Shown: positions 1 through 7,404, numbered from the stretch's first letter. The stretch is 10,257 nucleotides of DNA from JAVBQJ01 sp045585875 (GCA_045585875.1 JAZMZH010000022.1:1-10257), one strand, 5' to 3'. The notes: generated by a model from the letters alone, not told the origin. Translations and numbers: made by a program.

Positions 1-1131
1 ACACCGGGGCAGATGGAAAAAGGTCTTCCACTTGCCGCCCTTGAGCATGTGCGTGGGTTCGCCGCGGCGGTTCAGGTAGGCGAACCACTCCGGATATTCC
101 GGATCCTTGAAGCGGGACCATGTCCAGGCGTCCAGCTCCTCGAATCGGTCCAGATACTTCTCCCTGCCGCTCAGCCGGTAAGCGAAAAGCAGCGCGATCA
201 GCGCCTCGCAGTGGGGCCACCAGAGCTTCATGTCGTGCTGCAGCTCCAGATGGGGTTTCCCCAGGGCGTCCATGAAGTAAAAGATCCCGCCGTAAACCTT
301 ATCCGTGCCGAAATCCAGAATCCCGTCGATGATGTCGCAGACCTTTTCCACCAGAGGAGCGTCCTGATGCTTCTCGGCATACTGGAGCATGAACCACATG
401 GATTCCAGGCCGTGTCCGGGATTGATCATGCGGCCCTCGCAGGATTCGAGATCGAAACTTCCGTCCGGACTGATGTTCTCAAAGAGGATCCGCATCTCGG
501 GATTCCAGAACTTCTCCGTGACCATGCGCACCGCCTTGTCGGCCTCGCCGTCGAATTCGTGATCTCCGAGGCACTCCTGCATCTCGTTGGCCAGGTTGGC
601 CAGCATCATGAAGTGACCGTGAGAGAGACGCGCCGGACGGCCGGAGAGACTCTTCTCCCACCGGCCCTTCGGATTGTCGATGCGGCGGATGTAATTCCGC
701 ATGGCTGCCCGGGCTTCCGTGCGGTATTTCTCCTCGCCGGTGGCCTTGAACATGGCCGCCGCGCCCATCGCGGCGAAGCAGTCGGAAAAGATGTTGTAGG
801 GCGCCACCGACGGCACCCCCTGACGGTTGAGGGCAAAGTAGTAGGTGCCGTCGGGAGACTTGCCGTGAGCGGTGAGAAAATCGTACCCCTGAGAGGCGAT
901 CTCCAGCCAATTCCGGTTTTTCCCGCCGCCGGCAGCGTAGAATTTGGCGAAAAGATAAACGATCCGCCACTGCATCCACATGTACTTTTCGGTGTCGTAG
1001 ACCGATCCGTCCCGGTCCAGACTGGTGAAATAGCCGCCGTATTCCCGGTCGACACAATGATTTTCCCAAAATGGGATCACGTTTTCATACAGTTCTCTGC
1101 GATACCGCTCCAATGTCCGGCGCAAATCCAT
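1..1131 (-). CDS. AGE-family epimerase (N-acylglucosamine 2-epimerase-like), C-terminus cut by window edge
   Basis: This frame stays open from 1131 down to base 1 (377 codons). It resembles the (alpha/alpha)6-barrel AGE family, cytoplasmic enzymes that interconvert sugars at C2, such as N-acetylglucosamine/N-acetylmannosamine or cellobiose/glucosylmannose. Visible family blocks are MWMQWR near residues 51-56, HGHFMMLANL at 171-180, INPGHGLESMW at 236-246, KLWWPHCEALIA at 302-313 and GGKWKTFFHLPR at 365-376. His240 (PGHGLE) and His373 (FHLPR) fit the conserved histidine pair of the family. The last block normally sits close to the C-terminus, so only a few residues are probably missing. Two ATGs occur in tandem (1134 and 1131). 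I chose 1131 because the GGAGG sits about 7 bases before it, against 4 for the other. The start overlaps the stop of the GT9 gene, which suggests translational coupling. Substrate cannot be read from sequence; cellobiose 2-epimerase is an alternative. Confidence 0.9.
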   Translation of the reverse strand, partial: MDLRRTLERYRRELYENVIPFWENHCVDREYGGYFTSLDRDGSVYDTEKYMWMQWRIVYLFAKFYAAGGGKNRNWLEIASQGYDFLTAHGKSPDGTYYFALNRQGVPSVAPYNIFSDCFAAMGAAAMFKATGEEKYRTEARAAMRNYIRRIDNPKGRWEKSLSGRPARLSHGHFMMLANLANEMQECLGDHEFDGEADKAVRMVTEKFWNPEMRILFENISPDGSFDLESCEGRMINPGHGLESMWFMLQYAEKHQDAPLVEKVCDIIDGILDFGTDKVYGGIFYFMDALGKPHLELQHDMKLWWPHCEALIALLFAYRLSGREKYLDRFEELDAWTWSRFKDPEYPEWFAYLNRRGEPTHMLKGGKWKTFFHLPRC

Positions 1132-2165
1132 CATGATTCCTCCATCATATTTTTGATCCAGGCCGCGATCCGGCCGGCGTCAACTCCGTGACAGGGCGCA
1201 GGCGTTCCCGGAGCGGACCTGGGACATTTCCGCCTCAGGCAGCCGAGACACTCCAGCCCGGACGCCGAAAACCTCCCGTTGGCCGCTCCGTATGCGCCGG
1301 TCCGCTCCGGGTCGGTCGGGCCGTACAGACCCGCCACCGGCGTGCCCAGCGCCGCCGCCATGTGCATGGCGCCGGAATCGTTGCAGACCGCGGCTCCGGC
1401 CATGCGCAGAATCTCCATGAGTTCGCCCACCGAAGTGCGTCCGCAGAGATCGGCGGCCGGACAGAGCCGGGCCGCGGCAGCCGCGATCTCCGTTTCCGAG
1501 GGTGCTCCGAGGAGCAGAGTCCGGCACGGGAGCAGCGCCCGGGCGATCCCGGCGAAGAGCTCCGGCGGGAAGCGTTTGCTCTCCCAGCGGGCCCCGGGGA
1601 GAAGCGCGACGAAGGGCGTCCCCGGGGAAATGCCCGCGGAGTGCAGCAGTTCCGCCGCTCCGGCGGCGTCGGCCGCCGAAACCGGCAGCTCCGGCAGTTC
1701 CACGGGACGGTCGGGCTCCCCCAGCACCATGCCGGCCAGCCGCCAGTTTCGCTCCACCGCGTGCAGTTCCCGGGGTACGGAACACTTCTCCCCGTAAAAG
1801 AATGCGGCGGAAAATTCTCTGGGCTCGGCAAATCCGGCGTAACGGCGGCCGGGAGCCATCCGGCCGCAGAAGGCGCTGCGGAACAATCCCTGAAAATCCA
1901 CGACAAGATCGTATTCGCCGCCGGCTTTCAATTCCCGTCCCAGCCTCCGGAGCTCGCTGAAGATCCGCCAGGAGCCCAGTTCGCGGCGGCGGAAGGGGAT
2001 TCTGCGGGCCAGAGGCACCGGAGAATAGTCCAGTATGCCGGAGAAATTCGGAGCCGCCAGCCAGTCGAAAACGCATCCGGGCAAACCGTCCGCCAGACGC
2101 TTCACTGCCGGAAAAGTGTGAAGGATATCGCCGAGACTGCTGGGCTTGACGATCAGACAGCGCAT
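1131..2165 (-). CDS. Glycosyltransferase family 9 (heptosyltransferase-like, WaaC/WaaF family)
   Basis: The 344-residue product has the two-domain GT-B layout of ADP-heptose:LPS heptosyltransferases, which add a sugar to lipid A-core on the cytoplasmic side of the inner membrane. The N-terminus carries KPSSLGDILHTFPA (residues 7-20), with Asp13 at the place of the family's catalytic aspartate. The C-terminal domain has LLPGARWESKRFP (188-200, with Lys197) and NDSGAMHMAAALGTP (262-276), followed by YGPTDPERTGAYG (281-293), the usual nucleotide-sugar binding region. Near the C-terminus a cysteine group (C306, C309, C314, C325) matches the CxxCxxxxC tail common in this family. Length is normal (about 320-350). 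ATG at 2165 overlaps the phosphoesterase stop as TGATG; GTG at 2168 is an in-frame alternative. There is no good Shine-Dalgarno sequence, so coupling to the upstream gene is likely. The transferred sugar is not certain to be heptose. Confidence 0.9.
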   Translation of the reverse strand: MRCLIVKPSSLGDILHTFPAVKRLADGLPGCVFDWLAAPNFSGILDYSPVPLARRIPFRRRELGSWRIFSELRRLGRELKAGGEYDLVVDFQGLFRSAFCGRMAPGRRYAGFAEPREFSAAFFYGEKCSVPRELHAVERNWRLAGMVLGEPDRPVELPELPVSAADAAGAAELLHSAGISPGTPFVALLPGARWESKRFPPELFAGIARALLPCRTLLLGAPSETEIAAAAARLCPAADLCGRTSVGELMEILRMAGAAVCNDSGAMHMAAALGTPVAGLYGPTDPERTGAYGAANGRFSASGLECLGCLRRKCPRSAPGTPAPCHGVDAGRIAAWIKNMMEES

Positions 2166-2980
2166 CACGCACCGACGGCGAGACGGGTGGCGAGGCGCTC
2201 CGGCAGCCCCGCCGCCAGGATCTTGGACTGCGCGGTGCCGATGTCATAGGGCACCACATACCGGGTGACGGTCCGGGAAGCGGTGTCGTACACGGCGAAA
2301 CTGCTGCGGGGATCCCGGTTCCGGGGCTGGCCGATGCTGCCCACGTTAAAGAGATATTTGTAGCCCGGCTTGATCTCCACCGGGAAGAATTCGCTCTTGT
2401 TGAACTGTCCGGCGGCACGGCCGTCCGGAGTCTGAGGCGTCCACTCGGAAATCACCTCCACCGTACGCTGGCCGAAGGACGCCAGCGGACGTTTTTCAAA
2501 GGCCACCGGCACATGGGAGTGCCCGCAGAAACAGACCTGGGTGAACTGGTAGGTGAAATTGTCCATGGCGTGATGCACGTCAAAGACATATCCCCAGGTG
2601 TCCGGCGAATCCAGCGTGGCGTGGACCAGCGTGATCCCGGTGCCGGCCACCGAAGTGCGCAGCGGCGTACTCCTCAGCGTCGCCAGCATCTCCTCGCTCA
2701 ACTGTTCCCGGGTCCAGAGGATGGCGGCCTTGGCATGGGGATTGAATCCGGCGAGATTGTCGTCGTAGCGGGAGACGTACTCGTCGTGGTTGCCCTTGAC
2801 CACGCTTACGAAATTGCAGGATTGGGCCAGCTCGAAACACTCGCGGGGATTGGCGCCGTAACCGATGATGTCCCCCAGACAGAGATAATGGTCTATCTCA
2901 AGCGGCTCACATGCAGCGAGCACCGCCGTAAAAGCTTCCAGATTTGAGTGAATGTCACTCAAAATCGCATATTTCGCCAT
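2165..2980 (-). CDS. Calcineurin-like metallophosphoesterase
   Basis: This 271-residue protein has the full metal-binding set of the metallophosphoesterase fold: DIH (Asp9, His11), GD (Asp37), GNHDE (Asn64-His65), His120 and GHSHVP (His154, His156). These coordinate two metal ions and hydrolyse phosphoesters. The C-terminal NVGSIGQPRNRDPRSSFAVYD stretch (residues 212-232) is typical of the short cytoplasmic phosphoesterases of the YfcE/COG0639-like group. There is no signal peptide. The substrate is unknown; a phosphodiesterase or protein phosphatase role is equally open. The ATG at 2980 is chosen because AGGTGG lies about 7 bases upstream and the DxH motif begins right after it. A longer in-frame reading to 3109 would run into RNase P RNA. 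It is the first gene of the cluster with the GT9 and AGE genes, and lies 74 bases downstream of rnpB on the same strand. Confidence 0.92.
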   Translation of the reverse strand: MAKYAILSDIHSNLEAFTAVLAACEPLEIDHYLCLGDIIGYGANPRECFELAQSCNFVSVVKGNHDEYVSRYDDNLAGFNPHAKAAILWTREQLSEEMLATLRSTPLRTSVAGTGITLVHATLDSPDTWGYVFDVHHAMDNFTYQFTQVCFCGHSHVPVAFEKRPLASFGQRTVEVISEWTPQTPDGRAAGQFNKSEFFPVEIKPGYKYLFNVGSIGQPRNRDPRSSFAVYDTASRTVTRYVVPYDIGTAQSKILAAGLPERLATRLAVGA

Positions 2981-3054
2981 TTTACCACCTTTCCCAATAC
3001 ATTTCTCAACGCCGGCCCTGCCGGACGCAGAAAACACCCCCCCCGCTCCGACAA
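2981..3054 (-). other. rnpB-to-phosphoesterase spacer
   Basis: This 74-base gap holds a run of eight C on the plus strand (3037-3044, G8 on the transcribed strand). It also holds a short CCGGC-AGG-GCCGG hairpin that has no T-tract after it, and the AGGTGG ribosome binding site of the phosphoesterase. I see no convincing intrinsic terminator for rnpB and no convincing promoter (only a weak TGTATT -10-like hexamer), so the phosphoesterase cluster may be read from the rnpB promoter. Confidence 0.5.
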
Positions 3055-3424
3055 GCGCGTGACGACCCCGTAAGCCGGATTCTGTACGGTCGGAGACCGT
3101 GGTGATCATCTGTCTGTGCGACCAGAACCCGGGACTTCAAACGCCGCGGGCAGCGGCTCGTCCCCTATTTGGTCTTGCTGCGGGAGGGGTTTACCTGCGC
3201 GGCGCCGCTCTCGCTGCGCGCCCGGTGGGCTCTTACCCCGCCTTTTCACCCTTGCCGGAAGACTTGCGTCCTCCGGCGGTCTGCTTTCTGTTGCACTGGC
3301 CTTTCCGCGGCTTATGGTCCGCGGCATCCTTCTTTGACAAAAGGACTCCCTGCCCTGCGCAGTCCGGACTTTCCTCCCCGTCTTCATCGCTGAAGCCGGA
3401 GCGACCACCTGGAATCGTCACGCT
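3055..3424 (-). ncRNA. rnpB: RNase P RNA, bacterial type A
   Basis: This is the catalytic RNA subunit that trims the 5' leader of precursor tRNAs. On the minus strand the conserved blocks appear in the right order: GAGGAAAGTCCGGACT (P4 5' side), GTGCAACAGAAAGCAGACCG, GGCAAGGGTGAAAAGG, GGTAAGAGCCCACCG, GCAAGACCAAATAGGGG, and ACAGAATCCGGCTTACGGGG at the 3' side. The ends are set by a perfect 9-bp P1 helix, GCGTGACGA (3423-3415) with TCGTCACGC (3065-3057). GNRA-capped stems are visible, including CTTCA-GCGA-TGAAG and CCGGAGGAC-GCAA-GTCTTCCGG (one G-U pair). The length of about 370 bases is normal. Exact ends may be off by a few bases. Open frames across this segment are chance readings of a structured RNA. 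Confidence 0.96.
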
Positions 3425-3429
3425 CTATT

Positions 3430-3457
3430 AATATAGTTCCTTTTGGCCGCTTATCAA
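3430..3457 (-). promoter_or_regulatory. Promoter of rnpB (sigma70 type)
   Basis: On the minus strand TTGATA (3457-3452) is followed by 16 bases and then TATATT (3435-3430). That puts the start at about A3424 or G3423, right at the base of the RNase P P1 helix. A run of seven A on the minus strand at about 3470-3476, upstream of the -35, could act as an UP element. The agreement between predicted start and RNA end supports both calls. Confidence 0.8.
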
Positions 3458-3507
3458 GGCGTGAAAGGACTTTTTTTCGAGAAATTCAGGCGATGCCTCT
3501 CCCGCAC

Positions 3508-3548
3508 CGCGCGGCGGCAGGCCGTTACGGCAGACCGGCCGCCGCGCG
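3508..3548. repeat. Strong GC-rich inverted repeat, possible terminator
   Basis: An 11-bp perfect stem, CGCGCGGCGGC (3508-3518) with GCCGCCGCGCG (3538-3548), encloses a smaller GCCG-TTA-CGGC hairpin (3521-3531). It lies 15 bases past the stop of the esterase gene and upstream of the rnpB promoter, so a role in ending esterase transcription is plausible. There is no T-tract straight after it on either strand, so it is not a classic intrinsic terminator. Confidence 0.6.
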
Positions 3549-3563
3549 CAGTACCGCCGCCCG

Positions 3564-5558
3564 TCAGGGCTTGAAGCAGTGGAACATCTTCCGATAGTCG
3601 GGCTTGTCGCTGCGGAAAGGCAGCGCGGGCCAGCCTTCGCGGTTGCAGAGATTGACCCGGCAGTATCCGGTAAAGGCGTACCGGACCCGCTGCAGCACTC
3701 CCAGCACCCCGCCTTTCACCAGCACGGTGTCGCCCTCGATGACCGCGTCCATCCAGTGCAGGACGCCGTCCTGCCCCGCCGCGGCGAATCCCCTCGGCGG
3801 AAGGCCGTCGGAGGTGGTCAGTCCGGAACCGGTGTGCTTGAAGAAAACCCGGATGTCCTGCCCCTCGATTCGCATGCCGTCGAATTCCGGTCCGTCGCAG
3901 ATCCGGTCGCCGCCGAAGATCATCGCGACCGCCTTTTGCGCCAGCCGCCGCCCCAGCGTTTCCTTGTCCCGGGGGTGAATGTCCGAGTGATCCCCGCAGT
4001 CAAAGGCGGTGATCATGCCCACATGCTCCATGAGCCCGGGCATCTCTCCCTGAATCTCCCGGATGATCGCCATCGGGGGATATTCCGGAGGCGGCAGAGC
4101 GTCCACGAACTCGTCGGAGAGGCGGTCGGCGGGCCGATGTTCGTGAAAGGCCGCCAGCTGCACCAGCAGAAACGGCATGGCATCGTCATGCCACCGCTCG
4201 CGCCAGTCCTCGATCAGCATCTGATGGAGACGCCAGTAGTCGTATGCGCCGCTGTTGTTGCATCCCTGATACCAGATGCAGCCGCGGATATTGTACCGAA
4301 ACCACGGATAAACCATGCCGTTGAAGAGGGTTGACGGATAGTTCGGATCGTTTCTGGTACGCTGGACCGGCATATAGATCGGCGGACGCACCGGGAAATC
4401 ATCCCCCAGCCGGAAAATCGTCCGGCAGCGGCAGCGGACCGAAACGGTAACGGGGGTGCCGCGGCGGATCAGGGTGATGCTGCCGGTCTCGGCGATCCCG
4501 TAGTTGAAATGATCGTCCACCACCAGCGCCACGCAGTTCCGGCCCTTGCGGGACAATTCGGCGGGGACCCGGTAAACCCGGCTGACGCTCCAGTACATGG
4601 GAGTTTCAATACCGGTGGCGCCGACCTTCACCCCGTTGAAATAGGTCTGATCGGCATCGTCGATGACGCCCAGCGCCAGTTCCAGCTCCTCGCCCGCCAG
4701 CTCCTCCGGCATCTCAAAAGTGAGGCGGCAGAGATAGCGGCCCGGAAGCGGAAACGCCGCCGTCGGACTCCAGGAGGAGTCGTCAAAGTCCGTCGCAAGC
4801 TCGGCGTCAGAGGGATGTCCCTGGGCGTCGAAGCGCTTCATCCACTCGGCAAGCTCCATACCCCCCCGGGTATTCATCAGTTTGTTCCATTCCTCAAGGA
4901 CCCCGGCCTCATCGCTGCTGACGGGCGAGAGACCGTACTGGCGGAATTTTTCCGCCGAGATCCAGGCTTCGATGTCGGTCCCGCCCCAGTTGCACGAGAT
5001 GAGCCCCACCGGGACATCGGTTTCCTGCTGATAATATTTCCCGAAGAGGTAGCCGCATGCGGAAAAAACCGCCAGAGTCTCCCGGCCGCAGCGCTGCCAT
5101 CCGGCGCCGGTTTCATCCACATGGACCATATCGGGCGAGATCCGCCATTCACAGTTGTAAAGCCGGATCCGGGGCCGGTCGGCGTCGGCGAGGATTTCCC
5201 GATAATTCCCGGCGCGGAAAAAAGGATCGGCCTCGTCGTTTCCCACCGGCATCTGCATGTTGGACTGCCCGGAGCAGAACCACACGTCGCCGATCAGAAT
5301 GTCCGTCAGTTCCAAAGGCGGCGTCCCGGCGGCGCCGGAGATCCGCATCGCATATTCGCCGCCCGCGGACATGGGCGGAAAGACCGCCACCCACTCCCCC
5401 GAAGCATCGGCGCAGGCCGTCTCCTCGCGGCCGGCAAACGCCACCTTGACCAGGCCGCCCGGGTCGGCGTTTCCGGAGATACGGATCGGACGCTCCCGCT
5501 GCAGCACCATGTGGCTGGTAAAGACATTGTAAACTCGGAAACTCGATGCCCATTTCAT
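3564..5558 (-). CDS. Sialate O-acetylesterase-like SGNH hydrolase
   Basis: The 664-residue product matches the sialate O-acetylesterase family, SGNH hydrolases that remove O-acetyl esters from sialic acids or related acetylated glycans. The N-terminal beta domain starts with VFTSHMVLQRERPIRISGNA (residues 12-31). The nucleophile block is GDVWFCSGQSNMQMP (90-104) with Ser99. The family blocks ISCNWGGTDIEAWI (187-200) and GCIWYQGCNN (426-435) follow, and SDIHPRDK (525-532) supplies the Asp526/His528 pair. A beta-sandwich-like insert (about 270-365, with DADQTYFNGVKVG) splits the catalytic domain, as in other long family members. I see no signal peptide, so a cytoplasmic location is suggested, although many relatives are exported. 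ATG at 5558 is chosen over 5591 because AAGGAG lies 9 bases before it. It is flanked by inverted repeats on both sides. Acetyl-xylan or other acetylated sugar specificity cannot be excluded. Confidence 0.9.
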   Translation of the reverse strand: MKWASSFRVYNVFTSHMVLQRERPIRISGNADPGGLVKVAFAGREETACADASGEWVAVFPPMSAGGEYAMRISGAAGTPPLELTDILIGDVWFCSGQSNMQMPVGNDEADPFFRAGNYREILADADRPRIRLYNCEWRISPDMVHVDETGAGWQRCGRETLAVFSACGYLFGKYYQQETDVPVGLISCNWGGTDIEAWISAEKFRQYGLSPVSSDEAGVLEEWNKLMNTRGGMELAEWMKRFDAQGHPSDAELATDFDDSSWSPTAAFPLPGRYLCRLTFEMPEELAGEELELALGVIDDADQTYFNGVKVGATGIETPMYWSVSRVYRVPAELSRKGRNCVALVVDDHFNYGIAETGSITLIRRGTPVTVSVRCRCRTIFRLGDDFPVRPPIYMPVQRTRNDPNYPSTLFNGMVYPWFRYNIRGCIWYQGCNNSGAYDYWRLHQMLIEDWRERWHDDAMPFLLVQLAAFHEHRPADRLSDEFVDALPPPEYPPMAIIREIQGEMPGLMEHVGMITAFDCGDHSDIHPRDKETLGRRLAQKAVAMIFGGDRICDGPEFDGMRIEGQDIRVFFKHTGSGLTTSDGLPPRGFAAAGQDGVLHWMDAVIEGDTVLVKGGVLGVLQRVRYAFTGYCRVNLCNREGWPALPFRSDKPDYRKMFHCFKP

Positions 5559-5601
5559 ACAGATGCGCTCCTTTTCATGATTTGACTGCATGAGATTTCT
5601 G

Positions 5602-5619
5602 CCGTCCCGGCCGGGACGG
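5602..5619. terminator. Perfect 18-base palindrome after mlaD, candidate terminator
   Basis: CCGTCCCGGCCGGGACGG is fully self-complementary and begins immediately after the mlaD stop codon (5622-5620). As RNA it would fold into a 7-bp stem with a GGCC loop. The following minus-strand bases (CAGAAATCTC) are not a U-tract, so termination would be weak or factor-aided. It may instead stabilise the mla mRNA 3' end or bind a dimeric protein upstream of the esterase gene. Confidence 0.5.
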
Positions 5620-6624
5620 TTATTTCAATTCGGACAGATCGATCTCTTTTCCGCTGTTGCCGATGAACAGCGACCGGGGATTGGCGGAAATCTGCTCCAC
5701 CAGCCTGTCCACCGCACCGACCATGGCATTCAGACGGTAGATGGCTTGAAGCACGGGACCGCGGATGTCGATAAAGACCTCCATGGCCTCGCGCATTTCG
5801 GCGGCGGTCCCGCCCAGATCCGCTTTTTGAATGTCATCGCGGACATTCCGGGAGAGTTCGGTGATCCCCTCCAGACTGTCATTGGCCCGGGCGATCAGCC
5901 CGTCCAGCACCTCCGGACTGAAACTCTCAGCCAGCGAATCGCTGATCCGGTCGAGATTGGCGCTGGCGCGCTCCAGACTGGCCAGCGTCTTTTTGATATC
6001 CTCGTTTCCGAGGAGTTCGTCCATGGTGACGATGCTGTTCCTGAGCGACTGGGCAATGCCCTCGAAATCCACCTTGGCGATGTTCTGCAGCGAATTGTTG
6101 ATCATGTCCAGCATATTGTTGATGGCCGACTGGCGGCTGGGCAGGTAAACCATTCCCCGGCTGGCCGTCTTCAGCGCCGGCGGGATCTCCAGCTCGGCGT
6201 CCTCCGGCAGCGGATCGGCCATGTAGTCGATCTCCACATACTTCATGCCGGTGATCCCGGAGTATTCCAGAGTGCAGCGCAGGCCGTTTTTGCTCTCCGA
6301 ACTGATGAGGCGGTAAAAGAGCATCTGCTTGTCATCCTTGGTATCGACGCCGAAATTGAAGACGTCGAGCTCGGCCTCCATCAGCACGATGATGGTTTTC
6401 GCATTCACATCCAGCGTGATTTTCTTCACCGTGCCGATGGGCACGCCCTTGTACTTGACCTGCGAACCCACCGCCAGCCCCTGCACCGATTCGGTGAAGC
6501 TGGTGACGAAACAGGCCTTGGGTTTGAACATCTCCGCCAGCCCGAACGCGAAGAGCGCCGCCACCAGCAGCGCCACGCCGCCGATCACAAAAAGTCCGAG
6601 ATAAAAATTCCTTTTCGCTGACAT
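5620..6624 (-). CDS. mlaD: MlaD/MCE-domain protein of the phospholipid ABC transporter
   Basis: This 334-residue protein has one N-terminal membrane helix (about residues 7-30) and then an MCE domain (about 37-134) with the hallmark VQGLAVGSQVKYKGVPIGTV (47-66). A long, mostly helical C-terminal part (about 160-315) follows. MCE proteins are anchored in the inner membrane and carry lipids through the periplasm as oligomeric rings. E. coli MlaD is much shorter (about 183 residues), so this protein belongs to the longer class with a helical tail, as in other bacterial and chloroplast MCE proteins. The NPRSLFIG ending (315-322) is common in such tails. Tandem ATGs lie at 6627 and 6624. I take 6624 because GGAGG is 6 bases before it; the first ATG overlaps the mlaF stop as TAATG. 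It is the third gene of mlaE-mlaF-mlaD. Confidence 0.92.
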   Translation of the reverse strand: MSAKRNFYLGLFVIGGVALLVAALFAFGLAEMFKPKACFVTSFTESVQGLAVGSQVKYKGVPIGTVKKITLDVNAKTIIVLMEAELDVFNFGVDTKDDKQMLFYRLISSESKNGLRCTLEYSGITGMKYVEIDYMADPLPEDAELEIPPALKTASRGMVYLPSRQSAINNMLDMINNSLQNIAKVDFEGIAQSLRNSIVTMDELLGNEDIKKTLASLERASANLDRISDSLAESFSPEVLDGLIARANDSLEGITELSRNVRDDIQKADLGGTAAEMREAMEVFIDIRGPVLQAIYRLNAMVGAVDRLVEQISANPRSLFIGNSGKEIDLSELK

Positions 6625-6626
6625 CA

Positions 6627-7403
6627 TTATCCTCCGGATGATTTCCTGACATATTCACGCCGATTTAAGAAAGCCCGCACCCACGGGTCCTCCGAATGGT
6701 CCCGCAGCTGCGCCGGGGCCCCCTCGGCGACGATGGTGCCGGCATCGCGGTTGATCATGACGGCCCGGTCCACCACGTTGAAAATACTCGACAGCTCATG
6801 CGTGACGATGACGATGGTCGTGCCCAGTTTGCGCTTCAGGGAGAGGATCAGTTCGTCCAGATTGACGCTGGTGATGGGGTCCAGCCCCGCGGAGGGCTCG
6901 TCGAAAAACAGCAGCCGGGGATCCAGCGCCAGCGCCCGGGCCAGACCCGCGCGCTTGCACATGCCGCCGGAGAGCTCCGAAGGCATCTTGCCGACGGCGT
7001 CCTCCAGGCCCACCAGCGCGAGCTTTTCCTCCACGATTTCGCGGATGCGCTGCCGGGGCAGACCGGAAAACTCCTCCAGCGGCAAAGCCACATTTTCCCC
7101 AACGGTCATGGAGCCGAAGAGCGCCCCGTTCTGATAGGTCACGCCGAAGCGCCGCTGCAATTCGCGTTTTCGCGCCTCGTTCACGCCGTTGAGCTCCACT
7201 CCGAAAATTTCGACGCTGCCGGATTTCACCGGATAAAGGCCGATCAGGTGCTTGAGCAAAGTGCTTTTGCCGCACCCCGAACCGCCGAGAACACCGAAAA
7301 TTTCACCGTGCCGCACCGAAAAATTCAGATCCTTCAGCACCGTCGTGCTCCCGTAGCCCACCGACAGATCCCGCACCTTTATGACTTCGGAAACCTCTCC
7401 CAT
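6627..7403 (-). CDS. mlaF: MlaF, ATP-binding subunit of the phospholipid ABC transporter
   Basis: This 258-residue protein is a complete ABC ATPase that powers lipid movement through MlaE from the cytoplasmic face. Walker A is GGSGCGKST (residues 40-48), the Q-loop is Gln91, the signature is LSGGM (144-148), Walker B is LLFFDEP (164-170), the D-loop is SAGLDP (171-176) and the switch histidine is His202. QNGALFGSMTVGENVALPL (91-109) and the length fit MlaF/Ttg2A. The signature continues LSGGMCKRAGLARAL, where close relatives usually have LSGGMRKR or LSGGMQKR; Cys149 is therefore somewhat unusual but not an active-site loss. The start at 7403 lies one base past the mlaE stop, and GGTGG upstream acts as a modest ribosome binding site. 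It overlaps mlaD by one base if that gene begins at 6627. Confidence 0.95.
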   Translation of the reverse strand: MGEVSEVIKVRDLSVGYGSTTVLKDLNFSVRHGEIFGVLGGSGCGKSTLLKHLIGLYPVKSGSVEIFGVELNGVNEARKRELQRRFGVTYQNGALFGSMTVGENVALPLEEFSGLPRQRIREIVEEKLALVGLEDAVGKMPSELSGGMCKRAGLARALALDPRLLFFDEPSAGLDPITSVNLDELILSLKRKLGTTIVIVTHELSSIFNVVDRAVMINRDAGTIVAEGAPAQLRDHSEDPWVRAFLNRREYVRKSSGG

Positions 7404-7404
7404 A

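Noticed and set aside
13..1191. 392-codon plus-strand open frame opposite the epimerase
   Set aside because: It lies fully antisense to an AGE-family gene with all its motifs and has no recognisable domain; long antisense frames are expected in GC-rich DNA.
2981..3109. N-terminal extension of the phosphoesterase
   Set aside because: It would overlap the 3' end of RNase P RNA, while a good ribosome binding site precedes the ATG at 2980.
3099..3431. Small proteins encoded on both strands across 3099-3431
   Set aside because: The segment is RNase P RNA by conserved core sequences and paired ends.
1..5558. A sialic acid catabolic operon (esterase plus epimerase)
   Set aside because: The two genes are separated by rnpB, a phosphoesterase and a GT9 gene, and no sialidase, NanA lyase, kinase or sialic acid transporter is recognisable.
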